Part shown: piece by piece, positions 35,298 through 45,196 of the stretch
How the letters are laid out: every line of letters starts with the position of its first letter
Numbering within the stretch: position 1 is the first letter of the stretch
Source: RH-AL1 sp965198715
GTDB lineage: Bacteria > Pseudomonadota > Alphaproteobacteria > Rhizobiales > Beijerinckiaceae
Direction: 5' to 3'
DNA: 64,000 nt
Assembly (NCBI GenBank): GCA_965198715.1
Contig: CBDAPV010000002.1
Span: 992,001-1,056,000 of the forward strand
Translations under genes and position numbers: made by a program
The notes under the pieces: model-generated
The model's database searches: none
Told to the model about the DNA's origin: nothing
What the model saw: only the letters and a program-made list of their open reading frames with translations

Positions 35298-36011
35298 TCA
35301 GGCTCCCGCCGGTGCCGCGATGCCGAGGCCGGCGGCAATGCGGCGGGTCACGGTCTCGCGCCGGGCGGTGACGTCGGCGTAGGAGCGCAGCGCCTCTGTG
35401 AGCACGGCGGCCGGGGCAGTGGTGGGCGTGCCACTGTCGAACGGCGGCTCCGGCGCGTAGACCATGTGCAGCTGGATCGCCTTGGCGGCGTCCTCGCCGC
35501 GCAACTCGGCGGCGAGGCGCAGAGCGCCATCGATACCCGACGTCACGCCGGCGGCGAAAACCCAGTCTCCGTCCATGACGACGCGCTCGTCGATGGCGGT
35601 CGCGCCGAACCACGGCAGCAGGTGTAACGAGGCCCAGTGGGTCGTCGCCCGGCGGCCCCGGAGCAGCCCGGCGGCACCCAGCAGCAGCGCGCCCGTGCAG
35701 ACGGAGAACACGCGCGCGTCGGTGGCCTGCCGCCGTAGCCAGCCGAGCACGGCCTCGTTCTCCATCATCGCTTCCACCCCGAAGCCGCCGGGTACGTGGA
35801 GCACGTCGAGCCGGGGCGCGTCGGCGATCGTCGCGTCCGGCGTCAGCCGCAGGCCACGGATGTCGCGCACCGTCTCGGTCGTGACCCCATAGATCGCGTA
35901 GCTCGAGTTCGGGATGCGCGAGAGCACCTCGAACGGACCGGTAAGGTCGATCTGGTCGATGCCCTCGAACAGCAGCGAACCAATGGTGAGGTGGGTGTCT
36001 TGCGCGACCAT
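35298..36011 (-). CDS. DJ-1/PfpI family protein, isonitrile hydratase/GlxA-like
   Basis: This 237-aa protein has the DJ-1/PfpI fold without a helix-turn-helix domain. It shows LLFEGIDQIDLTGPFEVLSR near residue 12, LDVLHVPGGFGVEAMMEN near 70, the nucleophile elbow VFSVCTGALLLGAAGLL near 100, and RATTHWASLHLLPWFGA. These features match isonitrile hydratase-like proteins. The start at 36011 has AAGGAG upstream. It is divergent from a GlxA-type AraC regulator 58 bp away, which is a likely regulator of this gene. Confidence 0.9.
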   Translation of the reverse strand: MVAQDTHLTIGSLLFEGIDQIDLTGPFEVLSRIPNSSYAIYGVTTETVRDIRGLRLTPDATIADAPRLDVLHVPGGFGVEAMMENEAVLGWLRRQATDARVFSVCTGALLLGAAGLLRGRRATTHWASLHLLPWFGATAIDERVVMDGDWVFAAGVTSGIDGALRLAAELRGEDAAKAIQLHMVYAPEPPFDSGTPTTAPAAVLTEALRSYADVTARRETVTRRIAAGLGIAAPAGA

Positions 36012-36069
36012 GCAGGGCTCCTTGTTTCCAGTGGACGAGGACAAGCTACGCCGCCTAGGTTTGGCGCCT

Positions 36070-37062
36070 ATGCCAAAGAGCCCTCGTTCTTCGCCAAACT
36101 GCCCTCGTGCGATCGAGGTACTGGCGTTCCCCGCCGCGCAGCTGCTTGATGTCGCCGGCCCGCTCCAGGTGTTTGCGACCTGCAACGACCGCTTCGACTT
36201 CGCCGGGAGTGCGCTGCCCTACGCGCCGCGCGTGATCGCCCGCGGCGTTGCGAGTGTCGCCACCTCGTCCGGCCTGACGCTCGCAGTCGAGTCGCTGCCA
36301 CCCTACGACGCCGAGGTCGATACGCTGGTGGTCGCCGGCGGGGCGGGCATCGAGGCGGCGTCGCGGGACCCCGCGCTGGTGGAGTGGCTTCGGAAGCGGG
36401 CGGGGCGCGCCCGCCGTGTCGCCTCGGTCTGCACGGGCGCGTTTCTGCTGGCGGAGGCCGGCCTGCTCGATGGGCGGCGCGCGGCGACGCATTGGTCCAA
36501 TTGCGCGGAACTCGCCGCGCGCTTCCCGAAGGTCCGTGTCGAGCCCGACCCGATCTTCGTGCGCGACGGCGATGTCTGGACCTCGGCCGGCGTCACCGCC
36601 GGCATCGACCTCGCGCTCGCCCTGGTGGAAGATGACCTCGGCCGAGACGTCGCGCTCGACGTGGCGCGGTATCTCGTGATGTTCCTCAAGCGGCCGGGTG
36701 GGCAGGCGCAGTTCAGCACCGCGCTGGCGCTGCAGGCCGGAGTGGATCGTTTTGGTGCCTTGCACGCCTGGATCGACGCCCATCTCGTCGCCGACCTCTC
36801 CCTTCCCGTGCTCGCCGCGCGCGCCGGAATGAGCGAGCGCAGTTTCAGCCGGCGCTACGCCGCCGCGACCGGCCTGACGCCGGCTCGTGCCGTGGAGCGC
36901 CTCAGGGTCGAGGCGGCGCGCCGGCTGCTCGCCGAGACAAGGCTGCCGCTGAAGCGCGTCGCCGCGCGCTGCGGCTTCGGCTCGGAGGAAACGATGCGGC
37001 GCGCCTTCCTGCGTCTCCTGGCGGTCGCGCCGGGCGACTACCGCGTGAGGTTCGCCGTATGA
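36070..37062 (+). CDS. GlxA-family AraC-type transcriptional regulator
   Basis: This 330-aa regulator has an N-terminal DJ-1/PfpI-like sensor domain (VLAFPAAQLLDVAGPLQVFA near residue 17 and VASVCTGAFLLAEAGLLDG near 118) and a C-terminal AraC DNA-binding domain (LSLPVLAARAGMSERSFSRR near 248 and LPLKRVAARCGFGSEETMRR near 295). The sensor domain keeps the Cys. It sits divergently from a stand-alone DJ-1-fold enzyme with a 58-bp intergenic region that probably holds its operator. ATG 36070 is chosen because it begins just before the conserved domain; the ribosome-binding site is weak. Confidence 0.92.
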   Translation: MPKSPRSSPNCPRAIEVLAFPAAQLLDVAGPLQVFATCNDRFDFAGSALPYAPRVIARGVASVATSSGLTLAVESLPPYDAEVDTLVVAGGAGIEAASRDPALVEWLRKRAGRARRVASVCTGAFLLAEAGLLDGRRAATHWSNCAELAARFPKVRVEPDPIFVRDGDVWTSAGVTAGIDLALALVEDDLGRDVALDVARYLVMFLKRPGGQAQFSTALALQAGVDRFGALHAWIDAHLVADLSLPVLAARAGMSERSFSRRYAAATGLTPARAVERLRVEAARRLLAETRLPLKRVAARCGFGSEETMRRAFLRLLAVAPGDYRVRFAV

Positions 37063-37071
37063 GAGCTTGCC

Positions 37072-37269
37072 TCACCCGATGGTGATCGAGGGCTCGGGTT
37101 CCGGCCGCGCGATCATCGCGCTCGTGGCGACGAAGGTCTCCTCGCCGGGCAGCGACGTGTCGCGAATCACTCTGCCGAAGATTGCGTCCATCAGCAGGGC
37201 GTCCATCGCGCGTCGCCAGCGTAGGCGTTCGCGGGGTGTGAGCGGCTGGTAGGTCGCCGGCTGGGTCAT
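37072..37269 (-). CDS. Small hypothetical protein (65 aa), doubtful
   Basis: The family is not recognised. This 65-residue frame, with basic N-terminal half TPRERLRWRRAMDALLMDAI and tail ATSAMIARPEPEPSITIG, lies between the GlxA-like gene and the ABC exporter on the minus strand. The sequence has plausible protein character and no overlap with known coding sequence, but no good ribosome-binding site. Confidence 0.4.
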   Translation of the reverse strand: MTQPATYQPLTPRERLRWRRAMDALLMDAIFGRVIRDTSLPGEETFVATSAMIARPEPEPSITIG

Positions 37270-37457
37270 GGCTGGGCTCAAGAAGCGGACGACCCAGTTT
37301 GCGACGGCATGGTTGAGGAAGGATTAACCCGTTGCTTCGGGCAGGCACTCGCGCCTCGGACATCGCCCCTCGGTGCCGTCGCCAGGCAAGCGGGGAGCCG
37401 GGCGCGCGACCGCAGGCCATCGTGCGCCGCAGCATCGGCTCGCCTATATGCAGCTCG

Positions 37458-39485
37458 ATGCCGCCACTCCCGCCGTCCCCCCACGATTCCGCCATCGACC
37501 GGTCGAACCCCGCGAACCCGCGGTTCTCGGACGTTCTGCGCAAGCTGTCGCCCTACGTCTGGCCGGCGACCCGCCCGGACTTGCGCGTCCGCATCTACGT
37601 CGCCTTCGCCCTGATGATCGTGGCCAAGCTCGTCACGGTGGCGGTGCCTTACGCCTTCAAATGGGCGACGGACGCCGTCGCCGCGGAGGCCCGCGGCGGC
37701 ATCCACGACACCCACCTCCTGCTCGGCTTCGTGCTGGGGCCGCTGGCGCTGACCGCGCTCTACGGCTTCGGCCGTGTCGTCATGCAGCTGACGACGCAGG
37801 GACGCGATGCGCTGTTCGCCGCCGTGGCGATGAACGCCGTGCGCCGGCTCGCGCAAGAGGTCTTCGTCCACCTCCACGCGTTGTCGCTACGCTTCCACCT
37901 CGAGCGCAAGACCGGTGGTCTCACCCGCGTGCTCGAGCGCGGCCGCAACGCCATCGAGACCATCGTGCGCGTGATCATGCTGACCGCCGTCCCCACGGTG
38001 GTTGAGTTCGCCCTGATCCTCGTGGTGCTCTTCTTCCAGTTCGACATCGCCTACGTCGGCGTGGTGCTGGGCATGATCGCCGTCTATCTCGCCTGGACCT
38101 TCGCGGCCACCAACTGGCGCATGTCGATCCGACGCTCGATGAACGAAAGCGACACCGACGCCAATACCAAGGCCATCGACTCGCTGCTGAACTACGAGAC
38201 GGTCAAGTATTTCGGCGCCGAGGCGCGCGAGGCCCAGCGCTACGACAAGTCGATGGCCCGCTACGAGGCGATGTCGACCAAGACCTACGTATCCCTGACC
38301 GTGCTCAACGCCGGGCAAACGGTGATCTTCACCGCCGGCCTGACCGCTATTATGATGATGGCGGTGCAGGGCATACGCTCCGGCCAGCATAGCGTCGGCG
38401 ACTTCGTGCTGGTCAATGCCATGATGATCCAGCTGTACCAGCCGCTGAACTTCATGGGCATGGTCTACCGCGAGGTGAAGCAGGCGACGATCGACATCGA
38501 GATGATGTTCGACATCCTCGGCCAGAACGCCGAGATCGCCGATCGTCCCGGCGCCAAGCCGCTGGTGGTGGAGCAGGGCGTCGTGCGCTTCGAGCACGTG
38601 CGCTTCGCCTACGACGGGCGCCGGCAGATCCTGCACGACGTCTCCTTCGAGATCCCGGCGGGCAAGACCGTGGCGGTCGTCGGCCCCTCGGGCGCCGGCA
38701 AGTCGACGCTGTCGCGCCTGCTGTTTCGCTTCTACGAGCCCTCGTCCGGGCGCATCACCATCGATGGCCAGGACATCGGTGCAATTACTCAGACGTCGCT
38801 GCGCGACGCCATCGGCATGGTGCCGCAGGATACCGTGCTGTTCAACGACACGATCGCCTACAACATCCGCTACGGACGCTGGAGCGCCACCGATGCCGAG
38901 GTGCACGAGGCGGCGCGGCTCGCCCAGATCGACCAGTTCATCGCAGTGGCGCCCGGCGGCTACACCGCGCAGGTCGGCGAGCGCGGGCTCAAGCTCTCCG
39001 GGGGCGAGAAGCAGCGCGTCGCCATCGCCCGCACCATCCTCAAGGCGCCGCCGGTGCTGATTCTCGACGAGGCGACGTCCGCGCTCGACACTTTCACCGA
39101 GCGCGAGATCCAGGCCTCGCTGGCACAGGTCTCGCGCGGGCGCACCACGCTGGTCATCGCCCACCGTCTCTCCACCATCGTCGACGCCGACGAGATCCTC
39201 GTGCTCGACGCCGGCCATATCGTCGAGCGCGGCACCCACATGGGGCTGTTGGAGCAGGGCGGCGTCTACGCCGCGATGTGGGATCGCCAGCACCAGCTCG
39301 ACGAAGCCGAGGAGACGCTTCGCCGCGCGCTGGCGCGCGATGGAGCCGAGCACGACGAGAACGCGTCGGATGCACCGCAGACGCTGGCCGCCGGCGCCGC
39401 CGCTTTCGTGCGAGGCGAGGCCGATGTGGACCGGGTGCTCGGCCCGGCGCAGGCCAAGGCTCTCGACCCGGTGCCGGGAGAGTAG
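37458..39485 (+). CDS. Atm1/HMT1-type ABC exporter (fused permease/ATPase)
   Basis: This 675-aa half-transporter has a six-helix permease (about residues 30-345) and a nucleotide-binding domain (about 375-620). The segment DSLLNYETVKYFGAEAREAQ is the glutathione/thiol-site signature of mitochondrial Atm1 and bacterial heavy-metal exporters. The ATPase has VAVVGPSGAGKSTLSRLLF (Walker A), LKLSGGEKQRVAIARTIL (signature) and PVLILDEATSALD (Walker B). The likely role is export of glutathione-linked sulfur or metal species. A ~50-residue acidic/Ala-rich tail follows. The ATG at 37458 is preferred; the longer frame adds an Arg-rich leader. Confidence 0.94.
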   Translation: MPPLPPSPHDSAIDRSNPANPRFSDVLRKLSPYVWPATRPDLRVRIYVAFALMIVAKLVTVAVPYAFKWATDAVAAEARGGIHDTHLLLGFVLGPLALTALYGFGRVVMQLTTQGRDALFAAVAMNAVRRLAQEVFVHLHALSLRFHLERKTGGLTRVLERGRNAIETIVRVIMLTAVPTVVEFALILVVLFFQFDIAYVGVVLGMIAVYLAWTFAATNWRMSIRRSMNESDTDANTKAIDSLLNYETVKYFGAEAREAQRYDKSMARYEAMSTKTYVSLTVLNAGQTVIFTAGLTAIMMMAVQGIRSGQHSVGDFVLVNAMMIQLYQPLNFMGMVYREVKQATIDIEMMFDILGQNAEIADRPGAKPLVVEQGVVRFEHVRFAYDGRRQILHDVSFEIPAGKTVAVVGPSGAGKSTLSRLLFRFYEPSSGRITIDGQDIGAITQTSLRDAIGMVPQDTVLFNDTIAYNIRYGRWSATDAEVHEAARLAQIDQFIAVAPGGYTAQVGERGLKLSGGEKQRVAIARTILKAPPVLILDEATSALDTFTEREIQASLAQVSRGRTTLVIAHRLSTIVDADEILVLDAGHIVERGTHMGLLEQGGVYAAMWDRQHQLDEAEETLRRALARDGAEHDENASDAPQTLAAGAAAFVRGEADVDRVLGPAQAKALDPVPGE

Positions 39486-39736
39486 CCGGCGCTCAGGCGT
39501 CGATCACGACCTGCGCAGTCGCGGCGCCGACCTCGGTCCGACGCAGGCGTTCGTCGGCCAAGGCAGCGATGGTGCGGATCGCTCTGCGCCAGCACCAGGA
39601 GAATTCTCCTGCCGTCTTGACCCTCGCGCCACGTGGCGGCGCCGCCGCCGCCGAAGCAGGTGGCGCGACTTGATGCCGACACGATTTCCCGCGAGACATC
39701 CGCCTTCCGCGCCCCGTCTTTGCCACCGAGGTCTTC
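39486..39736. other. Intergenic region upstream of the dsbA-like gene
   Basis: This 251-bp segment lies between the ABC exporter and the DsbA-like gene. A minus-strand frame ending at 39493 reads ADERLRRTEVGAATAQVVID and could be a small gene of about 68 aa, but it lacks a convincing start signal. Nothing else is recognisable. Confidence 0.4.
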
Positions 39737-40519
39737 ATGCCGAGCTTCCGTCCGACGCGTCTCTGGTCCGTCCTGGCCGCCGCGTCGTTCGCCACCCTGC
39801 TCGGCGGTGCTCCGGCGCGGGCCGATAGCTTCACGGCGCAGCAGAAGAGCGACCTCGGCCCCATCATCAAGGACTACCTGATGGCGCACCCGGACGTGCT
39901 GCGCGACGCCATCACCGAGCTCGACACCCGCGAGAAGCAGGCCGAGGCCGACGTCCGCAAGAAGGCGCTGGCCGAGCTCGGCGGCAAGCTCGCCAACCAG
40001 GCCGACAGCCTCGTCATCGGCAACCCGGACGGCAAGATCACGCTGGTCGAGTTCTTCGATTACAATTGCGGCTACTGCAAGCGCGCCCTCGGCGACCTCG
40101 ACAACCTCATGAAGACCAACAAGGATCTGAAGGTCGTGCTGCGCGATTTCCCGATCCTCTCCGCCGCCTCGGTCGAGGCGGCGCTGGTGGCGCTTGCCGC
40201 GCACAACCAGTTCACCGGCGACAAATATTGGGAGTTCCACCGCAAGCTGCTCTCCTCGCGCAGCACGGTCGGCAAGGAGCAGGCGCTCGCCGTCGCCAAG
40301 GCGATGGGTGCAGACATGGAAAGGCTGCAGCAGGATGCCAGCGACCCCAAGATCCGCGCGGCGATCCAGGAGTCGCTGAGCGACGCCCAGGCGCTCAACC
40401 TCAACGGCACGCCGTCCTACATCGTGGGGGACGACGCCATCGTCGGCGCCCAGGGTTTCGACGAGATTCAGAAGCGCGTCGAGAGCATGCGCAAGTGCGG
40501 CAAGGCGATCTGTTCCTGA
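39737..40519 (+). CDS. DsbA family periplasmic thiol:disulfide oxidoreductase
   Basis: This 260-aa exported thioredoxin-fold protein has a signal peptide ending near PARAD (residue 30). An N-terminal helical extension (FTAQQKSDLGPIIKDYLMAH) typical of the Com1/BdbD-like DsbA group is followed by TLVEFFDYNCGYCKRALGDL, with the CxxC at Cys111 and Cys114. The cis-Pro loop is LNGTPSYIVGD. It forms or isomerises disulfides in periplasmic proteins. It precedes aroQ by 34 bp in an order conserved in Hyphomicrobiales. Confidence 0.93.
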   Translation: MPSFRPTRLWSVLAAASFATLLGGAPARADSFTAQQKSDLGPIIKDYLMAHPDVLRDAITELDTREKQAEADVRKKALAELGGKLANQADSLVIGNPDGKITLVEFFDYNCGYCKRALGDLDNLMKTNKDLKVVLRDFPILSAASVEAALVALAAHNQFTGDKYWEFHRKLLSSRSTVGKEQALAVAKAMGADMERLQQDASDPKIRAAIQESLSDAQALNLNGTPSYIVGDDAIVGAQGFDEIQKRVESMRKCGKAICS

Positions 40520-40553
40520 GCCGGCGCGCCTGAGGCCCGACGCCACCGGCGCC

Positions 40554-41000
40554 ATGACCATCACGACCGTACACGTCCTCAACGGGCCCAACCTCAACCT
40601 GCTCGGCACGCGCGAGCCGGCCACCTACGGCCATGCCACGCTCGCCGATATCGAGGCTGGACTTGCGCGCCTCGCCGGTGCACATGGCGTCACCCTTCGT
40701 TTCGCCCAGACCAACGCGGAGGGCGAACTCGTCACCTGGATCCAGGAGGCGGGCCTGGCCGGCGAGCCGATAATTCTCAACGCCGGCGCCTACACGCACA
40801 CTTCGGTCGCGCTGCGAGACGCGATCGCGGGCACGGGAGCGAGCGTCATCGAAGTGCATCTGTCGAACGTCCATGCCCGCGAGAGCTTCCGGCACCATTC
40901 CCATATCGCCGCGGTGGCAAGGGGCGTGATCCTCGGTTTCGGCCCGCTTTCCTACGAGCTTGCTTTGCGCGCACTCCTCGCCGACGTGACCACGCGATGA
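40554..41000 (+). CDS. aroQ: Type II 3-dehydroquinate dehydratase (AroQ)
   Basis: This 148-aa type II dehydroquinase catalyses the third step of the shikimate pathway. Family signatures are VLNGPNLNLLGTREPATYG at the N-terminus (including the catalytic Arg and lid Tyr), IILNAGAYTHTSVALRDAI near residue 75, and EVHLSNVHARESFRHHS with the catalytic His near 100. It overlaps accB by four bases (ATGA), so it is coupled to the acetyl-CoA carboxylase genes, as in many alphaproteobacteria. Confidence 0.97.
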   Translation: MTITTVHVLNGPNLNLLGTREPATYGHATLADIEAGLARLAGAHGVTLRFAQTNAEGELVTWIQEAGLAGEPIILNAGAYTHTSVALRDAIAGTGASVIEVHLSNVHARESFRHHSHIAAVARGVILGFGPLSYELALRALLADVTTR

Positions 41001-41458
41001 GCGAGTCCGCCGTGCCGCCAGACCATGCCGCTCTCGTCGAGAGCCTGGCCGACATCGCCAAGCGCCTCGACCTCAGCGAGATCGAGTATCAGACCGGCGA
41101 CCTGAAGATCCGCGTCGCCCGCCAGCTTCCACCGACCTATGTGACGATGCCGCAAGGCGCGATGCCAGTGCCGGCAGCGGGCCTGCCCGCCGCGGCGGCG
41201 GCGGCCGTCGCGCCCGTCGAGAACCCCGGCACGGTGAAGTCGCCCATGGTCGGCACAGCCTACCTGCGCCCGGCGCCGGAGGCGGCGCCTTTCGTCGACA
41301 TTGGCACGGTGGTGAAGTCGGGCGACAAGATCCTGCTCGTCGAAGCGATGAAGACCTTCAACGAGATCGTTGCGCCCAGGGGCGGAACCGTTACCCAGAT
41401 CCTTGTCGCCGACGGCGAGCCCGTCGAATACGGCCAGGCCCTCTTCGTGATCGAGTGA
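40997..41458 (+). CDS. accB: Biotin carboxyl carrier protein of acetyl-CoA carboxylase (AccB)
   Basis: This 153-aa AccB has an N-terminal segment (VESLADIAKRLDLSEIEY), an Ala/Pro-rich linker (PAAGLPAAAAAAVAPVE), and a biotinyl domain starting VKSPMVGTAYLRPAPEAAPF. The biotinylation site is the Lys in VEAMKTFNEI, with the TFN variant common in alphaproteobacteria, and the protein ends VEYGQALFVIE. It delivers carboxybiotin during malonyl-CoA synthesis. It is linked to aroQ upstream by ATGA overlap and to accC 20 bp downstream. Confidence 0.97.
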   Translation: MSESAVPPDHAALVESLADIAKRLDLSEIEYQTGDLKIRVARQLPPTYVTMPQGAMPVPAAGLPAAAAAAVAPVENPGTVKSPMVGTAYLRPAPEAAPFVDIGTVVKSGDKILLVEAMKTFNEIVAPRGGTVTQILVADGEPVEYGQALFVIE

Positions 41459-41478
41459 GGGCTCGCGAGGGCGGCACG

Positions 41479-42843
<1,365 letters not shown>

Positions 42844-42914
42844 AGGCTTGCAATCGCGGGTCGCCGTCATATCATTTGAGTAATAAGTGATTCTTCATCC
42901 GGTGGTGCGATCCG

Positions 42915-43097
42915 ATGACTGAGCCGGTTGCGACCCGATCGTGCCGTCCGCCTCTGTCCTCACTTTTCGCTGGAGCATTCGGCGACGCCTATCCCCTCTA
43001 CGGGGATGTTCCAAACGCAATGGCCGCGCTCCTCCAAGCCCTGGCGCTTCGCGAGCAGGCGCTCCCTGAGCCGGCGTTGGCGGACGCGCGGCGCTAG
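42915..43097 (+). CDS. Short hypothetical frame (60 aa), doubtful
   Basis: This 60-residue frame reads from ATG 42915 with SLFAGAFGDAYPLYGDVPNA and a helical Ala/Leu-rich tail (AMAALLQALALREQALPEPA). It lies between accC and a better supported small gene, with no ribosome-binding site visible. It could be chance or a remnant. No family was recognised. Confidence 0.25.
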   Translation: MTEPVATRSCRPPLSSLFAGAFGDAYPLYGDVPNAMAALLQALALREQALPEPALADARR

Positions 43098-43111
43098 AGC
43101 GGGCGGCGAGC

Positions 43112-43414
43112 ATGGCGGATAGGCACGTCGGTCAAAACATCGTCTGCATCGAGAACATCGCGCACGATCCGCGCAAGCGGCCGGATCATTTTCCGATCAA
43201 GGGCAGCGTCTACACGGTACGCGGCATCAGGCCGAACCCGGACGCTTGCTCGGGATCCCCCGTTGGTTTTCTGCTTACCGAGATCGTCAACGCCTCCCCC
43301 ACCTATTGCGACGGCCGCGGCGAGATCCATTTCGGGTGCGACGCCTTTCGCCCGATCAGGCGTGCGGACCTGTCCTGCCTGCGGGCATTGATCGTGCCTG
43401 AACTAGTGGAATGA
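43112..43414 (+). CDS. Conserved hypothetical protein (100 aa)
   Basis: The family is not recognised by name. The 100-aa product has a compact beta-rich pattern: GQNIVCIENIAHDPRKRPDH near the N-terminus, PIKGSVYTVRGIRPNPD, VGFLLTEIVN and IHFGCDAFRPIRR. Small KOW- or SH3-like phage and chromosomal proteins show a similar layout (a value, then KGSVYTVRxI, then FRP). Four cysteines are spread along it without a metal-site spacing. It is probably a real, widely distributed small protein of unknown role. Confidence 0.7.
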   Translation: MADRHVGQNIVCIENIAHDPRKRPDHFPIKGSVYTVRGIRPNPDACSGSPVGFLLTEIVNASPTYCDGRGEIHFGCDAFRPIRRADLSCLRALIVPELVE

Positions 43415-43496
43415 CGCGGCTGCGCGGCATCGCGCTGCTTCGGACAGATAAGCTCGAGGTTCTCGCAATGGCGCCCACGTTAAAGGACGCCGCCGC

Positions 43497-43925
43497 ATGA
43501 CCGCTGCCGAGATCAAGGCGCTGCTAAGGCTGGAGCCGCATCCCGAGGGCGGCTGGTACCGCGAGACCTTCCGCGACATGCGCGAGATCGACAACCGCGC
43601 CGCCTCTACCGCCATCCTCTTCCTGCTCGACGTCGGCGAAGTGTCGGAATGGCATCGCGTCGACGCCGCAGAGGCCTGGCACTGGCACGCCGGCGCGCCG
43701 CTGGTTATCAGCGTCAGTCCCGACGGCCACGACGCCAGCGCGCATTATCTCGGCCCCGACCTCGCCGCCAACCAGCGCCCGCAATTCGTGGTGCCGGCCG
43801 GGCACTGGCAGACGGCCACGAGCCTCGGCGCCTGGACGCTCGTCGGCTGCACCGTGGCGCCGGGCTTCCGCTTCGAGGGCTTCGAGCTGGCCCCGCCGGG
43901 CTGGCGGCCTGTGCCGCGGGGGTAG
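43497..43925 (+). CDS. Cupin family protein (DUF985)
   Basis: This 142-aa DUF985-type cupin opens EIKALLRLEPHPEGGWYRET, has AILFLLDVGEVSEWHRVDAA with a metal-site His, EAWHWHAGAPLVISVSPDG, and ends with VGCTVAPGFRFEGFELAPPG. Family members bind sugars or small ligands and are often called predicted epimerases; no activity is assured. An AAAGGA sequence precedes the ATG. It converges with the M14 peptidase gene. Confidence 0.92.
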   Translation: MTAAEIKALLRLEPHPEGGWYRETFRDMREIDNRAASTAILFLLDVGEVSEWHRVDAAEAWHWHAGAPLVISVSPDGHDASAHYLGPDLAANQRPQFVVPAGHWQTATSLGAWTLVGCTVAPGFRFEGFELAPPGWRPVPRG

Positions 43926-43951
43926 GGCGCCTCCCCCCGGTATCATTCGAC

Positions 43952-45073
43952 TCAGATCGCCTCGATCATGTCGGCCAGCACCTCGAGGCAGGCGGCGCCG
44001 AGCGCCATCGAGCGTTCGGGCGACCAGCCGGCCACCGGGTCGGGGTTGGGATCGTGGTCCTTGAACGGCATCTCGAGGGTCATGGACACGGCGCCGAAAC
44101 GCTCGGCGATCTGGTTGGTCGCGATCGTGAGGTTGGCCTTGCCGGGCGGAGTCTTGCCGTAGCCGCGCTCGGTCTGGAAGTCGGGCGTGTGGGCAGCGAG
44201 GCGCGACGCGTAGGTCGTGAAGAGCGCGCCGCGGGCCTCGTCGAAGCGCGGCACGCCTTCGAAGCCGGCAAGGAAACAGGCCGGAATGGCCTCGTCGCCG
44301 TGCACGTCCAGGGCGAAGGAGACGCCGGTCGCATCCATCGCGTCGCGCACACACTTCACCTCCGGGCTGCGCTCCAGCGAGGGCGCCTGCCACTCGCGGT
44401 TGAGGTTCACGCCGGCGGCGTTGGTGCGCAGGTGGCCGCGCCGCGTCCCATCGGGGTTCATGTTGGGCACGATCTGGAGCGTCGCCGCCGCCAGCAATGC
44501 GTCGCGCCGCACGCCCGGCGCGCTCAGCCAGTCCAGCGCGCCCTCCATCCACCACTCGCACATCGGCTCGCCGGGGTGCTGGCGCGCGATGAGCCACACC
44601 GGCTTGGCGCCCGTGCCGATGGTCAGGGCATCCATCGCCTGCCCGTCTAGCGAACGGCCGAGCTCGCGGTGGGTGACGCCGGCGCGACCGGCGATCCGCG
44701 CGATCAGCGCATGGTGGCGCTCCATGGGGTAGGGCGCGTGAAGGGCGAACCAGGCCAGCTCGCCCTCGCCCGGCCAGTCGAAGGTCAGCACGCCGTCAGC
44801 GTAGGTCGTGGCGATCATCCGCCACGCCACCCGGTCGCGGCTCGCGCGCACCTGGTAGCCCTGCCAGCCCTGCGGGAATGCCGCGCCACCGGCATTGACG
44901 ATGCGCAGACGCGTCGTGCGCCCTGCCGCCCCGGCGAGACGGAAGCAGAACCATTGGTAGAACCCGGAATAGCGGTCGCGCTCGATGGCCAGGTCGATCT
45001 CGCCCTCGTCCTGGCGGATCGCGACGACGCTGATGTTGCCGCCGTCGAAGGCGGCGTCGATGGAAAAAGTCAT
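43952..45073 (-). CDS. M14-family metallocarboxypeptidase, cytosolic carboxypeptidase (CCP)-like
   Basis: This 373-aa protein has an N-terminal beta-sandwich of the Peptidase_M14_N type (residues ~1-125, with RDRYSGFYQWFCFRLAGAAG) and a zinc carboxypeptidase domain. The zinc site is IARQHPGEPMCEWWMEG (His166, Glu169). Also present are NMNPDGTRRGHLRTNAAGVN, NLNREW, and LDVHGDEAIPACF (third zinc His), with a catalytic Glu near LEMPFKD. This layout matches prokaryotic homologues of eukaryotic tubulin deglutamylases. There is no signal peptide, so it is cytoplasmic. The physiological substrate is unknown. Confidence 0.9.
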   Translation of the reverse strand: MTFSIDAAFDGGNISVVAIRQDEGEIDLAIERDRYSGFYQWFCFRLAGAAGRTTRLRIVNAGGAAFPQGWQGYQVRASRDRVAWRMIATTYADGVLTFDWPGEGELAWFALHAPYPMERHHALIARIAGRAGVTHRELGRSLDGQAMDALTIGTGAKPVWLIARQHPGEPMCEWWMEGALDWLSAPGVRRDALLAAATLQIVPNMNPDGTRRGHLRTNAAGVNLNREWQAPSLERSPEVKCVRDAMDATGVSFALDVHGDEAIPACFLAGFEGVPRFDEARGALFTTYASRLAAHTPDFQTERGYGKTPPGKANLTIATNQIAERFGAVSMTLEMPFKDHDPNPDPVAGWSPERSMALGAACLEVLADMIEAI

Positions 45074-45196
45074 CGCGCGTCATAGGAGCGACGGCCGCGC
45101 GAGGAAAGGGCTGCGCACTGGCAAGGGGTCGCACGCGACATCGTGCGGACAAAGCGGCATGGTTCCCTTCGCTTACCGCTCCTGGAGACCAGCCGA

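Noticed and set aside
39493..39701. Possible 68-aa minus-strand gene ending ADERLRRTEVGAATAQVVIDA
   Set aside because: The C-terminal phrase looks protein-like, but there is no ribosome-binding site, the start is arbitrary and no family was recognised.
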